A stretch of DNA of 64,000 nt. Source: Streptomyces violaceusniger Tu 4113 (lineage in GTDB: Bacteria; Actinomycetota; Actinomycetes; Streptomycetales; Streptomycetaceae). The notes beneath the pieces are model-generated. The model did no database searches, was not told the DNA's origin, and saw nothing but the letters and a program-made list of their open reading frames with translations. Both the position numbers and the translations under genes were made by a program. How positions within the stretch are numbered: position 1 is the stretch's first letter; each line of letters opens with the position of its first letter. The stretch spans positions 5,394,001 through 5,458,000 of the forward strand of contig NC_015957.1 in assembly GCF_000147815.2 (NCBI RefSeq), in the 5' to 3' direction. Below, one piece after another: positions 26,292 through 35,466 of the stretch.

Positions 26292-27596
26292 TCACTCCGG
26301 TGGCGGCGGTGGCTCCGTGACCGGCAGCAGCAGGGTGAAGGTGGTGGGCGCCGTCCGGGCGAGGGTGAGCCGCCCTCCGGCCACCTCGGCCATTTCCCGC
26401 GCCAGCGTCAGCCCGATGCCACTGCCGGCTCGCGATGTCGTCGCCCCCCGCTCGAAGACGGCCCGCCGGCCGAGCGTCAGCGAGCCCTCATCGGACACGT
26501 CCACGGCGACCGCGACGCCCATCTCGCGCACCGTGACCTCGACCGCGCCGCGGCCGTGGCGCAGGGCGTTGTCCAGCAGGACGTCCAGGATCTGTTCGGC
26601 GGTGCGGTCGGGGATCCACAGATCTTCCCCGCCGGGCTCGACACCGAAGTCCAGACGACGGCCCTCGGCGGCGAATGTGCCGTGCCAGCGGCGCTCCACT
26701 CCCTCGACCACCTCGGCGGTGGGCCGGGCGGTCGCGGGAACGCCGGGGTGTGACGCCCTGGCCAGCCGGAGCACGTCGTCCACAGTCTGCTGAAGATGCC
26801 GGACCTGCTCCAGTGCCTCTGTCACCGCCGCTCGCAGATCCGCGTCGGGATCGGCGGCGGCCGCGTCCAGACCCAACTGCAGACCGGCCAGCGAGGTGCG
26901 CAGCTGATGGGAGGCGTTGGAGGTGAAGTGGCGCTCGTGCTCGAGCCATTGAGCCAGATGCTCGACCATGGTGTTCTGGGTACGCGCCACCTGGTCGATC
27001 TCGGCGATCGCGCTGCCTTCGGCGCGCGCGGTCAGATCCCCGTCCGCCACCGCTCCGGCCTTCTCCGAGAGCGCCTCCAACGGTGCGGTGAGCGTGCGCG
27101 CCTGCCGGTGTGCCACTACGACGGCCGTGACCAGCGCCACCAGGGCGGTGCCGGCCAGGCCGAGCCAAGCCAGGATGACGCGATACCAGACCTCAGATGT
27201 CCCGGTCGAGGCGCGGACCACACCGATCACCTGCTCCCCGGTCGCTATGGGCACGGCCACCACGATCTGGTGGCCGGCGCGCCCCCGGGCCACCGACCCG
27301 CCCTGGGCCGCCCGGGCGATCGCGTCCGCCTTCCTGGGACCGCTGCCGTCGCGCAGCCGCCCGGAGAGGTCGTACACCCCGACATCGGTTCCCCGCTCAT
27401 GGGCGGGGAGTTCCACCTGGTCGCCCGCCACGAACTGCGGGGGCACATGGATGGCGGCCGCCAGGGCCACGCGTTCCAGCTCAGCGCGCTCGTCCGCGAA
27501 GAAGGACGTCTGGATCCCGAGCGCCAGCGGCGTAGCGAGGAGGACGAGTGCCACCAGCACCGCCACCACGGCCACCCGCATCACACGCTGTCTCAT
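26292..27596 (-). CDS. Sensor histidine kinase of the exporter locus
   Basis: 434 aa. TM helices at about 8-27 and 139-163 flank an extracellular sensor, then HAMP. The phosphoacceptor is H230 in FTSNASHQLRTS. N-box VLLDNALRHG and G2 GSGIGLTLA are good; the G1 box is degenerate (SDEGSLTL instead of DxGxG). No response regulator is adjacent. The likely partner is at 32542, beyond the divergently transcribed lipoprotein and ABC genes, so this is a split two-component system around its probable target. Confidence 0.9.
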   Translation of the reverse strand: MRQRVMRVAVVAVLVALVLLATPLALGIQTSFFADERAELERVALAAAIHVPPQFVAGDQVELPAHERGTDVGVYDLSGRLRDGSGPRKADAIARAAQGGSVARGRAGHQIVVAVPIATGEQVIGVVRASTGTSEVWYRVILAWLGLAGTALVALVTAVVVAHRQARTLTAPLEALSEKAGAVADGDLTARAEGSAIAEIDQVARTQNTMVEHLAQWLEHERHFTSNASHQLRTSLAGLQLGLDAAAADPDADLRAAVTEALEQVRHLQQTVDDVLRLARASHPGVPATARPTAEVVEGVERRWHGTFAAEGRRLDFGVEPGGEDLWIPDRTAEQILDVLLDNALRHGRGAVEVTVREMGVAVAVDVSDEGSLTLGRRAVFERGATTSRAGSGIGLTLAREMAEVAGGRLTLARTAPTTFTLLLPVTEPPPPPE

Positions 27597-27661
27597 TCGC
27601 CCATCATGAGCGCGGGCGCGCCCCGGCGGGGCCGAAGCGGGGATGCCACCGGCCGGTTTTG

Positions 27662-27680
27662 CCGTCGTCTAACCGTCGTC
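27662..27680. promoter_or_regulatory. 11-bp direct repeat, candidate response-regulator site
   Basis: CCGTCGTC at 27662-27669 and again at 27673-27680, one helical turn apart, in the divergent region between the kinase and the lipoprotein-ABC operon. Confidence 0.5.
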
Positions 27681-27749
27681 ATCGCGAGCGTTTACCGCCT
27701 CCTCCCTAGCGTCGGAGACCACCAGCGGTTCGCCTATGTGGAGGACACC

Positions 27750-28376
27750 ATGAACAAGCGGGCCATCTTCGCCCTTCCCGCCGCCGTCGCGCTGACCACC
27801 GGAGTGGTCGCCGGCTGCTCCGGCTCCGGCGGAGGCTCCCACAGCGGTTCCAAGGCCCCTTCCGGCTCGTCGTCCACCCAGCGGACCGGCCCGGCCCCCG
27901 CCGAGTCCAACCCGCCGGGCGACATCCCCGACAACCAGGTGTACGTCGCCTATCGGCCGCCCGCCGGCGGGTTCACGGTCAAGGTGCCGGAGGGCTGGGC
28001 CCGCTCCTCCACCCACGGCACCACCACCTTCAGTGACAAGCTCAACAAGGTCGAGGTCGCGCAGAGCTCCACCGGGACCGCGCCCACCGTCCAGTCGGTG
28101 AAGGCGGGCATGGTCCCCGCCCTCCGCAAGCAGGCCACGCACTTCGCCCTGGGCGGCGTCACGACCGTCCACCGGAAGGCCGGAGAGGCCGTCCGGATCA
28201 CCTACCGGACGGACTCGGCCCCCAACCAGGTGACGGGCAAGAGCGTGCGGGACTCGGTGGAGCGGTACGTGTTCTTCCACAACGGCCGGCAGGTCGTTCT
28301 GACGCTGACCGGCCCGACCGGCGCCGACAACGTCGACCCCTGGCGCATCGTCAGCGATTCGCTCCGGTGGCAGTGA
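27750..28376 (+). CDS. Secreted lipoprotein of unknown function
   Basis: 208 aa. Signal peptide with lipobox VVAGC, a Gly/Ser-rich tether, then a globular part (YRPPAGGFTVKVPEGWARSS) resembling the PsbP/DUF1795-like fold seen in small actinobacterial lipoproteins. The ATG at 27750 has GGAGG 5 nt upstream. Its stop overlaps the start of the first ABC ATPase (TGATG), so it is part of the exporter operon and may be a surface accessory. Confidence 0.82.
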   Translation: MNKRAIFALPAAVALTTGVVAGCSGSGGGSHSGSKAPSGSSSTQRTGPAPAESNPPGDIPDNQVYVAYRPPAGGFTVKVPEGWARSSTHGTTTFSDKLNKVEVAQSSTGTAPTVQSVKAGMVPALRKQATHFALGGVTTVHRKAGEAVRITYRTDSAPNQVTGKSVRDSVERYVFFHNGRQVVLTLTGPTGADNVDPWRIVSDSLRWQ

Positions 28377-29080
28377 TGACCACCGCCTCCACGGCAGCCG
28401 CCCGGGCCGACGGGGCGACCGCCCTCGAGGCCAGGGAGCTCTACCGGTTCTTCCGCACCGGCGAGGAGGAGACCCTCGCGCTGCGCGGGGTGTCCCTCCA
28501 TGTCCAGCGCGGCGAGACCGTCGCCGTCGTCGGGCCTTCCGGTTCGGGCAAGTCCACCCTGCTGGCGTGCCTGGCCGGGCTGGACGAACCGGCCGGAGGT
28601 TATGTCCACGTCGGCGGGGAGCGGATCAGCCATCGCCCCGAGGCCCAGCGGGCCCGGCTGCGCGCCCGCCGCATCGGTGTCCTGCTGCAGTCCGGCAACC
28701 TCATCGCCCACCTGGACGTGCGGGAGAACATCCGCCTCGCCCAGGCGGCCGCCGGACGGCGCCGTGGCGATGCGTCCGATATCGCCGCCCTGCTCGACGG
28801 GGTGGCCCTGCGCGGTCGGGCCCACGCCCTGCCGCATCAGCTGGCCGGCGGTGAACTGGCCCGCGCGGGGCTGGCCGTCGCCCTGGCCAACGACCCCGAT
28901 GTGCTCCTCGCCGACGAGCCCACCGGCGAACTGGACGGGCGGACCGAACAGCGCGTACTCGACCTGCTCAAGAGCCGGGCCGCCGCCGGCCGTGGCGTTC
29001 TGGTCGTCACCCACAACACCGAGGTCGTCGGCTTCGCCGACCGTGTGCTCGTCCTGCGCGACGGAAGGATCCAGCCGTGA
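28376..29080 (+). CDS. ABC exporter ATPase (LolD/MacB-like), degenerate signature motif
   Basis: 234 aa. Walker A GPSGSGKST, Walker B VLLADEP, D-loop ELDG and H-loop VTHN are intact. The signature is LAGGE instead of LSGGQ, which may weaken one of two ATP sites if it pairs with the next ATPase. ATG at 28376 overlaps the lipoprotein stop; in-frame GTGs at 28367 and 28373 are alternatives. Belongs with the following ATPase and FtsX-type permease. Confidence 0.9.
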   Translation: MTTASTAAARADGATALEARELYRFFRTGEEETLALRGVSLHVQRGETVAVVGPSGSGKSTLLACLAGLDEPAGGYVHVGGERISHRPEAQRARLRARRIGVLLQSGNLIAHLDVRENIRLAQAAAGRRRGDASDIAALLDGVALRGRAHALPHQLAGGELARAGLAVALANDPDVLLADEPTGELDGRTEQRVLDLLKSRAAAGRGVLVVTHNTEVVGFADRVLVLRDGRIQP

Positions 29081-29832
29081 ACGCCCCCGGCACCGGCGCC
29101 CCCTTCATCGACACCCTCATCGACTGCCGCGACGCCGCCCGCACCTATGGCCAGGGCGAGCACGCCGTCGTGGCGGTGCACGGCGCCACCTGCCAGGTGC
29201 GAGCCGGCGACCGTATCGCCATCATGGGCCCCTCCGGGTCCGGCAAGTCCACGCTGCTGCATCTGATGGCCGGACTGGAGCGGCCCACCAGCGGAGAGAT
29301 CGCCTGGCCCGCCCTTGGCCGCCCCGCCACGGCCCGGGACATCGGCGTGGTCTTCCAGTCCCCGAGCCTGATCCCGGCCCTCGACGTGATGGAGAACGCC
29401 GCACTGCCGCTGGTCCTGTCGGGCGCCTCGGAGTCCGAAGCCCGCCGCCGCGCGCTGTCCGCCCTCGACGCCGTCGGCGTCGTGGACCTCGCCGACAAGC
29501 TGCCCGAGGAACTCTCCGGTGGACAGGCGCAGCGGGTGGCGGTGGCCCGGGTGCTCGCCCTACGCCCGAGGGTGGTCCTCGCCGACGAACCCACCGGACA
29601 GCTCGACCGCGCCACCGGACGCCTTGTGGTGGACGTCCTGCTGGACACGGCGGCCGAACTGGGCGCCGCGCTCGTGGTGACCACCCACGATGCCACCGTC
29701 GGCGAACGCCTCAACGAGCGCTGGCCCATGCACGAGGGGCGGCTGGCCGCCACGGGCCCCGCCCCCGCCGCCTCCGGACCGCGCACCGCGCCCCGGGCGC
29801 GGCCGAACGCGACTCAAGGAGAGACGTCGTGA
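29077..29832 (+). CDS. ABC exporter ATPase (LolD/MacB-like)
   Basis: 251 aa, canonical: Walker A GPSGSGKST, Q-loop VVFQSPS, signature ELSGGQAQR, Walker B VVLADEPTGQLD, H-loop TTHD. Overlaps both neighbours by 4 bp. With the preceding degenerate ATPase it gives one strong and one weak signature, as in heterodimeric ABC engines. Confidence 0.93.
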   Translation: MNAPGTGAPFIDTLIDCRDAARTYGQGEHAVVAVHGATCQVRAGDRIAIMGPSGSGKSTLLHLMAGLERPTSGEIAWPALGRPATARDIGVVFQSPSLIPALDVMENAALPLVLSGASESEARRRALSALDAVGVVDLADKLPEELSGGQAQRVAVARVLALRPRVVLADEPTGQLDRATGRLVVDVLLDTAAELGAALVVTTHDATVGERLNERWPMHEGRLAATGPAPAASGPRTAPRARPNATQGETS

Positions 29833-32489
29833 TCATCACCTGGCTGTCCGGGCTCGTCCGGCGCCGCAGTGGCCGGCTCCTCGCCGCCGCGCTCGGCATC
29901 TCGCTCGCCGTGGCGCTGGTCGCCGCGCTCGGCTCCTTTCTGACCGCCTCCAAATCCACCATGACCGACCGCGCGGTGCGCTCGGTCGCGGTCGACTGGC
30001 AGGTCCAGGTCCAACCGGGCGCCAAACCGGCCTCGGTGCTGCACACCGTACGGTCCGCGCCCGGCACACGCACCGCGCTCCCCGTCGGATTCGCGCACAG
30101 CACCGGTTTCCACGCCAGGACCGGCGGATCCACTCAGAGCACCGGCCCGGGGGTCGTGCTCGGTCTGCCACCCGGCTACCGCACCGCCTTCCCCGGCGAG
30201 ATCCGGCAGCTCACGGGCAGCGCCTCCGGGGTGCTCATCGCCCAGCAGACCGCGGCCAATCTGCATGTCGCCCCCGGGGACACCGTCACCATCGGCCGCC
30301 CGGGAGGCGGACCGGCCCATGTGAAGGTGGCCGGAGTGGTCGACCTGCCCCAGGCCGACTCGCTCTTCCAGAAGGTCGGCGCCCCTCCCCAGACCCAGCC
30401 CACCGCGCCACCCGACAACGTCATCCTGCTGCCCGCCGCACAGTTCACCAGGACCACTGCGCCCATCAAGGCCGCCGACCCGGCCGCGGTCGCCACGCAG
30501 ATCCATGTCGCCCGGGACGCCCGGCTGCCCGCCGACCCCGCCGCCGCGTACACCGCGGTGACCGGCGCCGCCCACAACACCGAGGCACGCACCGCCGGCG
30601 GCGGGCTGGTCGGCGACAACCTCGGCGCCGCGCTCGACAGCGCCCGCCAGGACGCCCTCTACGCCCAGATCCTCTTCCTCTTCCTCGGCGTGCCCGGGGC
30701 AGTGCTGGCCGCACTGCTGACGGCGGCCGTGGCCGGCGCCGGAGCCGGCCGGCGCCGGCGGGAACAGGCCCTGCTGCGCACCCGCGGACTCGGCCTCCGT
30801 CAGATCGCCGGCCTCGCCGTGACCGAGGCCACCGCCGTCGGCGTGACAGGCGGGCTGCTGGGCCTCGGCATCGCCGCAGGCGTGGGCCGGGCCGCCTTCG
30901 GCACGGCGTCCTTCGGCTCCACCGCCACCTCCGCGGTCGGCTGGTTCGCGCTCGCCCTGCTGCTGGGGCTGGTCATCGCCGCTGTGGCCGTCCTGGTGCC
31001 CGCGGTGCGCGACCTGCGGCAGGGCACCGTCACCGAGGCCCGCCGGGTGGTGGGCCGGGCCGGTACCCCGCGCTGGATGAAGTTCTACCCGGACCTCATC
31101 CTGCTGGCCGTCTCCTACTTCGTCTTCCGCGCCTCCAGCTCCAACAACTACTCCCTGGTCCTGGCTCCGGAAGGCGTCCCCACCATCTCCGTGTCCTACT
31201 GGGCCTTCCTGGGACCGGCCCTGCTCTGGGTCGGCTCCGCCCTGCTGCTGTGGCGGCTGGTCGCGCTCGCCCTCACCCACGGACGCCGCCCACTCGCCCG
31301 GCTGGTCCGGCCGCTGACCGGCAGCCTGGCCGGAACCACCGCGGCGAGTCTGTCCCGGCAGCGCCGCCCGCTGGCACGGGCCGTCGTCCTGCTCGCGCTG
31401 GCCCTCTCCTTCGCCGTGTCCACCGCCTCGTTCAACTCCACTTACCGGCAACAGGCGGAAGTCGACGCCCGGCTCACCAACGGCGCCGATGTGACAGTGA
31501 CCGAGTCACCGGGTTCCCACGCCGGGCCCAGCGCGGCCAGCCCTCTGGCAGCCATCCCGGGGGTGCGCCACGTCGAACCGCTCCAGCACCGGTTCGCCTA
31601 CGTCGGAGCGGATCTGCAGGACCTGTACGGGGTCCAGCCGTCCACCATCACCTCCGCCACCTCCCTCCAGAACGCCTACTTCAGCGGTGGCAGCGCCAAG
31701 AGCTTGATGTCCAAGCTTGCCGCCCGGCCGGACTCCCTCCTGGTCAGCGAAGAGACCGTCAAGGACTTCCAGCTGGCCCCCGGCGACACGCTCAAGCTGC
31801 GGCTGCAAGACGCCCGCACCAAGACGTTCCACACCGTTCCGTTCCACTACGCGGGCATCGTCAAGGAATTCCCCACCGCGCCACGCGACAGCTTCTTTGT
31901 CGCCAACGCCGGCTACATCGCCAAGACCACCGGCAGCGACGCGGTCGGCACATTCCTCGTCGACACCGGAGGCGGAAACCAGAAGGCCGTCGCCGCGCGG
32001 ATGCGCCACCAGCTCGGCACCACGGCCAAGGTCACCGACATCACTCAGGCCCGCTCCGCCGTCGGCTCCAGCCTCACCTCCGTGGACCTGTCCGGGCTCA
32101 CCCGGATCGAACTCGGCTTCGCGGTCCTGCTGGCAGCCGGCGCGGGCGGCATCGTCCTGGCCCTTGGCCTCGCCGAACGCCGCCGCACCTTCGCCATCGC
32201 CACCGTCCTGGGCGCCACCCGCCGACAGCTGAAGGGACTGGTCTTCAGCGAGGCCGCCGTACTCACCGCGGCGGGGCTGGCCGGAGGCACGCTCATCGGC
32301 TGGGCCCTGACCCAGATGCTCGTCAAGGTGCTCACCGGTGTGTTCGACCCACCACCGGACACCATCGCCGTGCCCTGGCCGTATCTCGCCCTGACCCTGG
32401 CGGCAGCCTTGGCGGCCATCGTCGGCGCCGCCCTGAGCGGCGTCCGCAGATCCACCCGGCCGGCCGTGGAAGAGCTGCGTGAACTCTGA
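29829..32489 (+). CDS. FtsX-like ABC permease, double-domain
   Basis: 886 aa. One N-terminal TM (about 17-40) precedes a large extracytoplasmic region. A membrane block follows at about 277-395, helices near 423, 454 and 516, a second extracytoplasmic region, and a C-terminal FtsX domain (helices near 763, 811 and 850) with GATRRQLKGLVFSEAAVL. This is the fused two-FtsX, ten-helix layout of LolCE/MacB-type exporters. The GTG at 29829 overlaps the ATPase stop; the much longer open frame covers two other genes. It likely moves envelope-targeting compounds or lipoproteins out of the membrane; cargo unknown. Confidence 0.92.
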   Translation: MIITWLSGLVRRRSGRLLAAALGISLAVALVAALGSFLTASKSTMTDRAVRSVAVDWQVQVQPGAKPASVLHTVRSAPGTRTALPVGFAHSTGFHARTGGSTQSTGPGVVLGLPPGYRTAFPGEIRQLTGSASGVLIAQQTAANLHVAPGDTVTIGRPGGGPAHVKVAGVVDLPQADSLFQKVGAPPQTQPTAPPDNVILLPAAQFTRTTAPIKAADPAAVATQIHVARDARLPADPAAAYTAVTGAAHNTEARTAGGGLVGDNLGAALDSARQDALYAQILFLFLGVPGAVLAALLTAAVAGAGAGRRRREQALLRTRGLGLRQIAGLAVTEATAVGVTGGLLGLGIAAGVGRAAFGTASFGSTATSAVGWFALALLLGLVIAAVAVLVPAVRDLRQGTVTEARRVVGRAGTPRWMKFYPDLILLAVSYFVFRASSSNNYSLVLAPEGVPTISVSYWAFLGPALLWVGSALLLWRLVALALTHGRRPLARLVRPLTGSLAGTTAASLSRQRRPLARAVVLLALALSFAVSTASFNSTYRQQAEVDARLTNGADVTVTESPGSHAGPSAASPLAAIPGVRHVEPLQHRFAYVGADLQDLYGVQPSTITSATSLQNAYFSGGSAKSLMSKLAARPDSLLVSEETVKDFQLAPGDTLKLRLQDARTKTFHTVPFHYAGIVKEFPTAPRDSFFVANAGYIAKTTGSDAVGTFLVDTGGGNQKAVAARMRHQLGTTAKVTDITQARSAVGSSLTSVDLSGLTRIELGFAVLLAAGAGGIVLALGLAERRRTFAIATVLGATRRQLKGLVFSEAAVLTAAGLAGGTLIGWALTQMLVKVLTGVFDPPPDTIAVPWPYLALTLAAALAAIVGAALSGVRRSTRPAVEELREL

Positions 32490-32541
32490 CAGCGGACCGT
32501 CCGCACGCCCCAGGACAGCCACCCGCCCTACGCTTCTGAGC

Positions 32542-33288
32542 ATGCGGACGACAGGGGCCAAGGACTCGGTATCCATACTGCTCATCGAGGACGACGAGGT
32601 CATCGGGCGGCATGTGGAAGCAGGCCTGCGCTCCCACGGCTACGCCGTGACCTGGACCCGGACCGGCGGCTCCGGTCTGGCCGAGGCCGACCGGAGCCCC
32701 ATCGACGTCGTCCTCCTCGACCTCGGCCTCCCCGACATGGACGGCATCGACGTGGCCCGGCAGCTGCGCGACGAGCACCCCGACGTCCTCATCCTCATCC
32801 TGACCGCCCGCAGTGAGGAGATCGACGTCATCGTGGGCCTGGACGCGGGCGCCGACGACTACCTGGTCAAACCCTTCAGCCTGACCGTGCTGCTCGCCCG
32901 CCTCCGCGCCCATCTCCGCCGCCGCCCGCCCGCCCCGGCGGGGCCGGGCGAACCGGTCCGGATCGGGGATCTGACCGTGGACATCGCCGCACGCCGCTGT
33001 CTCCTCGGTGAGAGGGAGGTCGAACTGCGCCCCAAGGAGTTCGACCTCCTCGCCATCCTGGTCCGGCATCCGGGGGAGGCGGTCTCCCGTGAACTGCTCA
33101 TGGCGGAGGTGTGGGACGAGAACTGGTTCGGGCCGACCAAGACGCTGGACGTCACCATGTCCTCGCTGCGCCGCCGACTGCAGGTGGCTGCCTCTGCCGC
33201 ACACGCGCCCGTCGCCCTGCCCGCCTTCACCACCCTGCGGGGACACGGCTACCGGCTCGACCCACCCAGGCCGCTGGATGGCAACTGA
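32542..33288 (+). CDS. OmpR-family response regulator of the exporter locus
   Basis: 248 aa. Receiver with D60 in VVLLDLGLPDMDG and YLVKPFS, then a winged helix with LRPKEFDLLAILVRHPG and MSSLRRRL. ATG at 32542 chosen over the upstream in-frame start because it directly precedes the first strand (SILLIEDDE). It lies 52 bp after the permease; its cognate kinase is most likely at 26292-27596. Confidence 0.92.
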   Translation: MRTTGAKDSVSILLIEDDEVIGRHVEAGLRSHGYAVTWTRTGGSGLAEADRSPIDVVLLDLGLPDMDGIDVARQLRDEHPDVLILILTARSEEIDVIVGLDAGADDYLVKPFSLTVLLARLRAHLRRRPPAPAGPGEPVRIGDLTVDIAARRCLLGEREVELRPKEFDLLAILVRHPGEAVSRELLMAEVWDENWFGPTKTLDVTMSSLRRRLQVAASAAHAPVALPAFTTLRGHGYRLDPPRPLDGN

Positions 33289-33479
33289 CCCATGGTGAGC
33301 ACTCCAGTTGCAGATCGCTCATCGTTGCTGGTCAGGGTCGTGTTTCGGAGTGTCATCGGGTGGCACGCCGTCAGGTGCTCGGAGTGCGTGACCTCGGGTG
33401 CGGTCCGGCCGTTGTGCCTTGAAGTCGCGTTCGGGACGCGGTCCAGTCACGACGATCGGTAACCGCGGGCGGGGCCGTA

Positions 33480-34070
33480 TCAGCTTCCGGGGCATGCCTT
33501 CATCAGTGAGGCGGTCGTCAAGAGGGCTCGCAGGTCGTCGAAGGCTCGGGAGAGATGCGCGTCCAGGCTCTGTGAGGGGTCGTCGATCCAGGCCCCGGCC
33601 GCTTGGTGAAAGGCGGCCCAGCCGGTGTGAGCGGCCAGGCCGGCCGGCCGGTCGGCGACACCGCGCTGCCGCAGCGCGTCCGCCACGCCTTCGGTGAGCG
33701 ACGCGGCCTTGGCCAAATCGCGTTCGCGGAGCGCTGGTGTCTTGGCGATGACTTCCAGCCGCGGTTCGGAGAACGGGCGGTTCTCCTCCAGGATCCGTCC
33801 GGCCTCCCGGAAGGCGCGGAGCAGTATCTCAAGGGGCTGCAGACCATCGGGCGCTTCGGCCACCGATTGCATCAGCGCGGCGCGCAGGGCGGCTTCGCCA
33901 TGGAAGAGCACCTCGCGCTTGTCCGGGAAGTGCCGGAAGAACGTGCGCTCGTTGACGCCGGCCCGGGCTGCGATCTCAGCCGTGGTGGTCTGGTCGAACC
34001 CCCGCTCCCGGTACAGCTCCAGCGCCGCCTGCTGAAGACGGCGGCGCGCTTCCAATCCGCTCCGTGGCAC
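33480..34070 (-). CDS. TetR-family transcriptional regulator
   Basis: 196 aa. HTH with LELYRERGFDQTTTAEIAAR and GVNERTFFRHFPDKREVLF, then a helical ligand domain. GTG start at 34070. It is divergent from an NAD(P)-binding reductase across an intergenic region carrying four near-identical palindromes, the likely binding sites for autorepression and control of that reductase. Confidence 0.92.
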   Translation of the reverse strand: MPRSGLEARRRLQQAALELYRERGFDQTTTAEIAARAGVNERTFFRHFPDKREVLFHGEAALRAALMQSVAEAPDGLQPLEILLRAFREAGRILEENRPFSEPRLEVIAKTPALRERDLAKAASLTEGVADALRQRGVADRPAGLAAHTGWAAFHQAAGAWIDDPSQSLDAHLSRAFDDLRALLTTASLMKACPGS

Positions 34071-34089
34071 GCCCCGAGTCTATCGCGTT

Positions 34090-34177
34090 GTGTCAGTGAC
34101 CGACACCACATTGCGCCAGTGACTGGCACTACGCGTAGAGTCAGTGACTGGCGCTAAGTAGTGCCAGTCACTGACAT
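34090..34177. promoter_or_regulatory. Four 17-bp palindromic operators, TetR type
   Basis: Pseudo-palindromes of consensus GTGCCAGTGACTGGCAC occur at 34090-34106, 34113-34129, 34138-34154 and 34161-34177, with starts 23, 25 and 23 bp apart. They fill the TetR/reductase intergenic region. Confidence 0.8.
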
Positions 34178-34195
34178 TAAGTGGGAGAGCGTTTC

Positions 34196-35107
34196 ATGCA
34201 TGTCTTCGTTACCGGCGGTTCCGGCCTGACCGGCCCCGCCATCGTCACCGAGCTCGTCGCGGCCGGCCACACCGTCACCGGTCTGGCGCGCTCGGATGCC
34301 GCCGCCGCTCGGCTGGAGTCGCTGGGCGCCACACCGCACCGCGGCTCCCTGGACGACCTCGACAGCCTGCGGAGCGGTGCCGAAGCCACCGACGGCGTCC
34401 TGCACATGGCCTTCGGCGGCGACTTCGCCGACCCCGACGACATGATGCGGCGCGACCGGACCGCGATCGAGACACTCGGCCGAGCCCTGGAACACTCGGG
34501 CAAGCCGTTCGTCAGCACCTCCGGCACGCTGGTCATGCCCCTCGGCCAGGAAACCACCGAGAAGGACGAGCCCGACCCGGCCGGGATCGCCGGATTCCGG
34601 ATCCCGGGCGAGCGAGCGTGTCTGGGCTTCGCCGCGCAGGGCGTACGCACGAGCGTGGTCCGGCTCGCTCCCACCGTCCACGGCCCCGGGGACTACGGCT
34701 TTATCGGCATGCTCGTCGCCACCGCACGAAAGACCGGCATGTCGGCCTACGTCGGCGACGGCGGCAACCGGTGGCCCGCGGTGCATCGGCTCGACGCGGC
34801 GAGCCTGTTCCGCCTGGCATTGGAGAAGGCTCCCGCGGGCAGCGTGCTGCACGGAGTAGCCGAAAGCGGCGTCACCCTGAAGAGCATCGCGGAGACGATC
34901 GCCCGAGCCCTCGATCTGCCCGCGATCTCGCTGACCCCGGACGAGGCTGCCGCGCACTTCGTAAGCCCGTTCATGGCCACCGTCTACGGCATCGACGCGC
35001 CCGTCTCCAGCTCGTACACCCAGGAGCTGCTCGGCTGGTCGCCCACCCGCCCGACACTGCTCGACGACCTGGAGCATGGCGATTACTTCGCCGCGCCGGC
35101 CTCCTGA
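34196..35107 (+). CDS. NAD(P)-binding reductase, extended-SDR (epimerase-like)
   Basis: 303 aa. Rossmann motif VTGGSGLTGPAIV at the N-terminus, HMAFGGDF, STSGTLVM and a VHRLDAASLF substrate-side segment, as in atypical NmrA/epimerase-like SDRs. The usual YxxxK is not obvious (ACLGFAAQG instead). ATG at 34196 after GGGAG; the in-frame GTG at 34181 overlaps that site. Controlled by the divergent TetR protein. Such pairs often respond to electrophiles or xenobiotics, but the substrate is unknown. Confidence 0.88.
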   Translation: MHVFVTGGSGLTGPAIVTELVAAGHTVTGLARSDAAAARLESLGATPHRGSLDDLDSLRSGAEATDGVLHMAFGGDFADPDDMMRRDRTAIETLGRALEHSGKPFVSTSGTLVMPLGQETTEKDEPDPAGIAGFRIPGERACLGFAAQGVRTSVVRLAPTVHGPGDYGFIGMLVATARKTGMSAYVGDGGNRWPAVHRLDAASLFRLALEKAPAGSVLHGVAESGVTLKSIAETIARALDLPAISLTPDEAAAHFVSPFMATVYGIDAPVSSSYTQELLGWSPTRPTLLDDLEHGDYFAAPAS

Positions 35108-35116
35108 CCGCCTCGC

Positions 35117-35145
35117 GCCGGGGGCCGATAAGACGCCGCCCCGGC
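35117..35145. terminator. Possible intrinsic terminator
   Basis: GCCGGGG (35117-35123) pairs with CCCCGGC (35139-35145) just after the reductase stop and between converging genes. Confidence 0.45.
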
Positions 35146-35175
35146 CCGTTGCGTGACGTCAGCGAATGAGGGACG

Positions 35176-35466
35176 TCAGCGGAACCAGACCAATACGGGG
35201 ACGCGGATCTCGCGGAGTTCGGGGAGTACGACGTATTCGAAAACGATCGGCTCCCCGCCGATCTGCAGGCTGTACCGGGCGCCGAGGTCGTCCATCGGGT
35301 CGCCCGGCGGCCGCCGGTCGCGGTCGATCGCGCCGCCGACTTCGAGGGCCAACGCGCTCAGGAAGTTCACCACCTTCTTGGAAAGGTCCGGTGGCATGTC
35401 GAGCAGCGTCTGCGCGGGGATCTCCTCGGTCCACACCGCCCAGCCGCGGCGCGGCTGGGCGGTCAT
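35176..35466 (-). CDS. Small protein, possible RelE/ParE-fold toxin
   Basis: 96 aa. The sequence LSKKVVNFLSALALEVGG, then RYSLQIGGEPIVFEYVV and IRVPVLVWF, has the helix-helix-three-strand order of RelE/ParE-fold toxins but no diagnostic catalytic residues. ATG at 35466 overlaps the stop of the upstream 94-aa gene (ATGA), an arrangement common for antitoxin-toxin pairs. No firm family assignment. Confidence 0.5.
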   Translation of the reverse strand: MTAQPRRGWAVWTEEIPAQTLLDMPPDLSKKVVNFLSALALEVGGAIDRDRRPPGDPMDDLGARYSLQIGGEPIVFEYVVLPELREIRVPVLVWFR

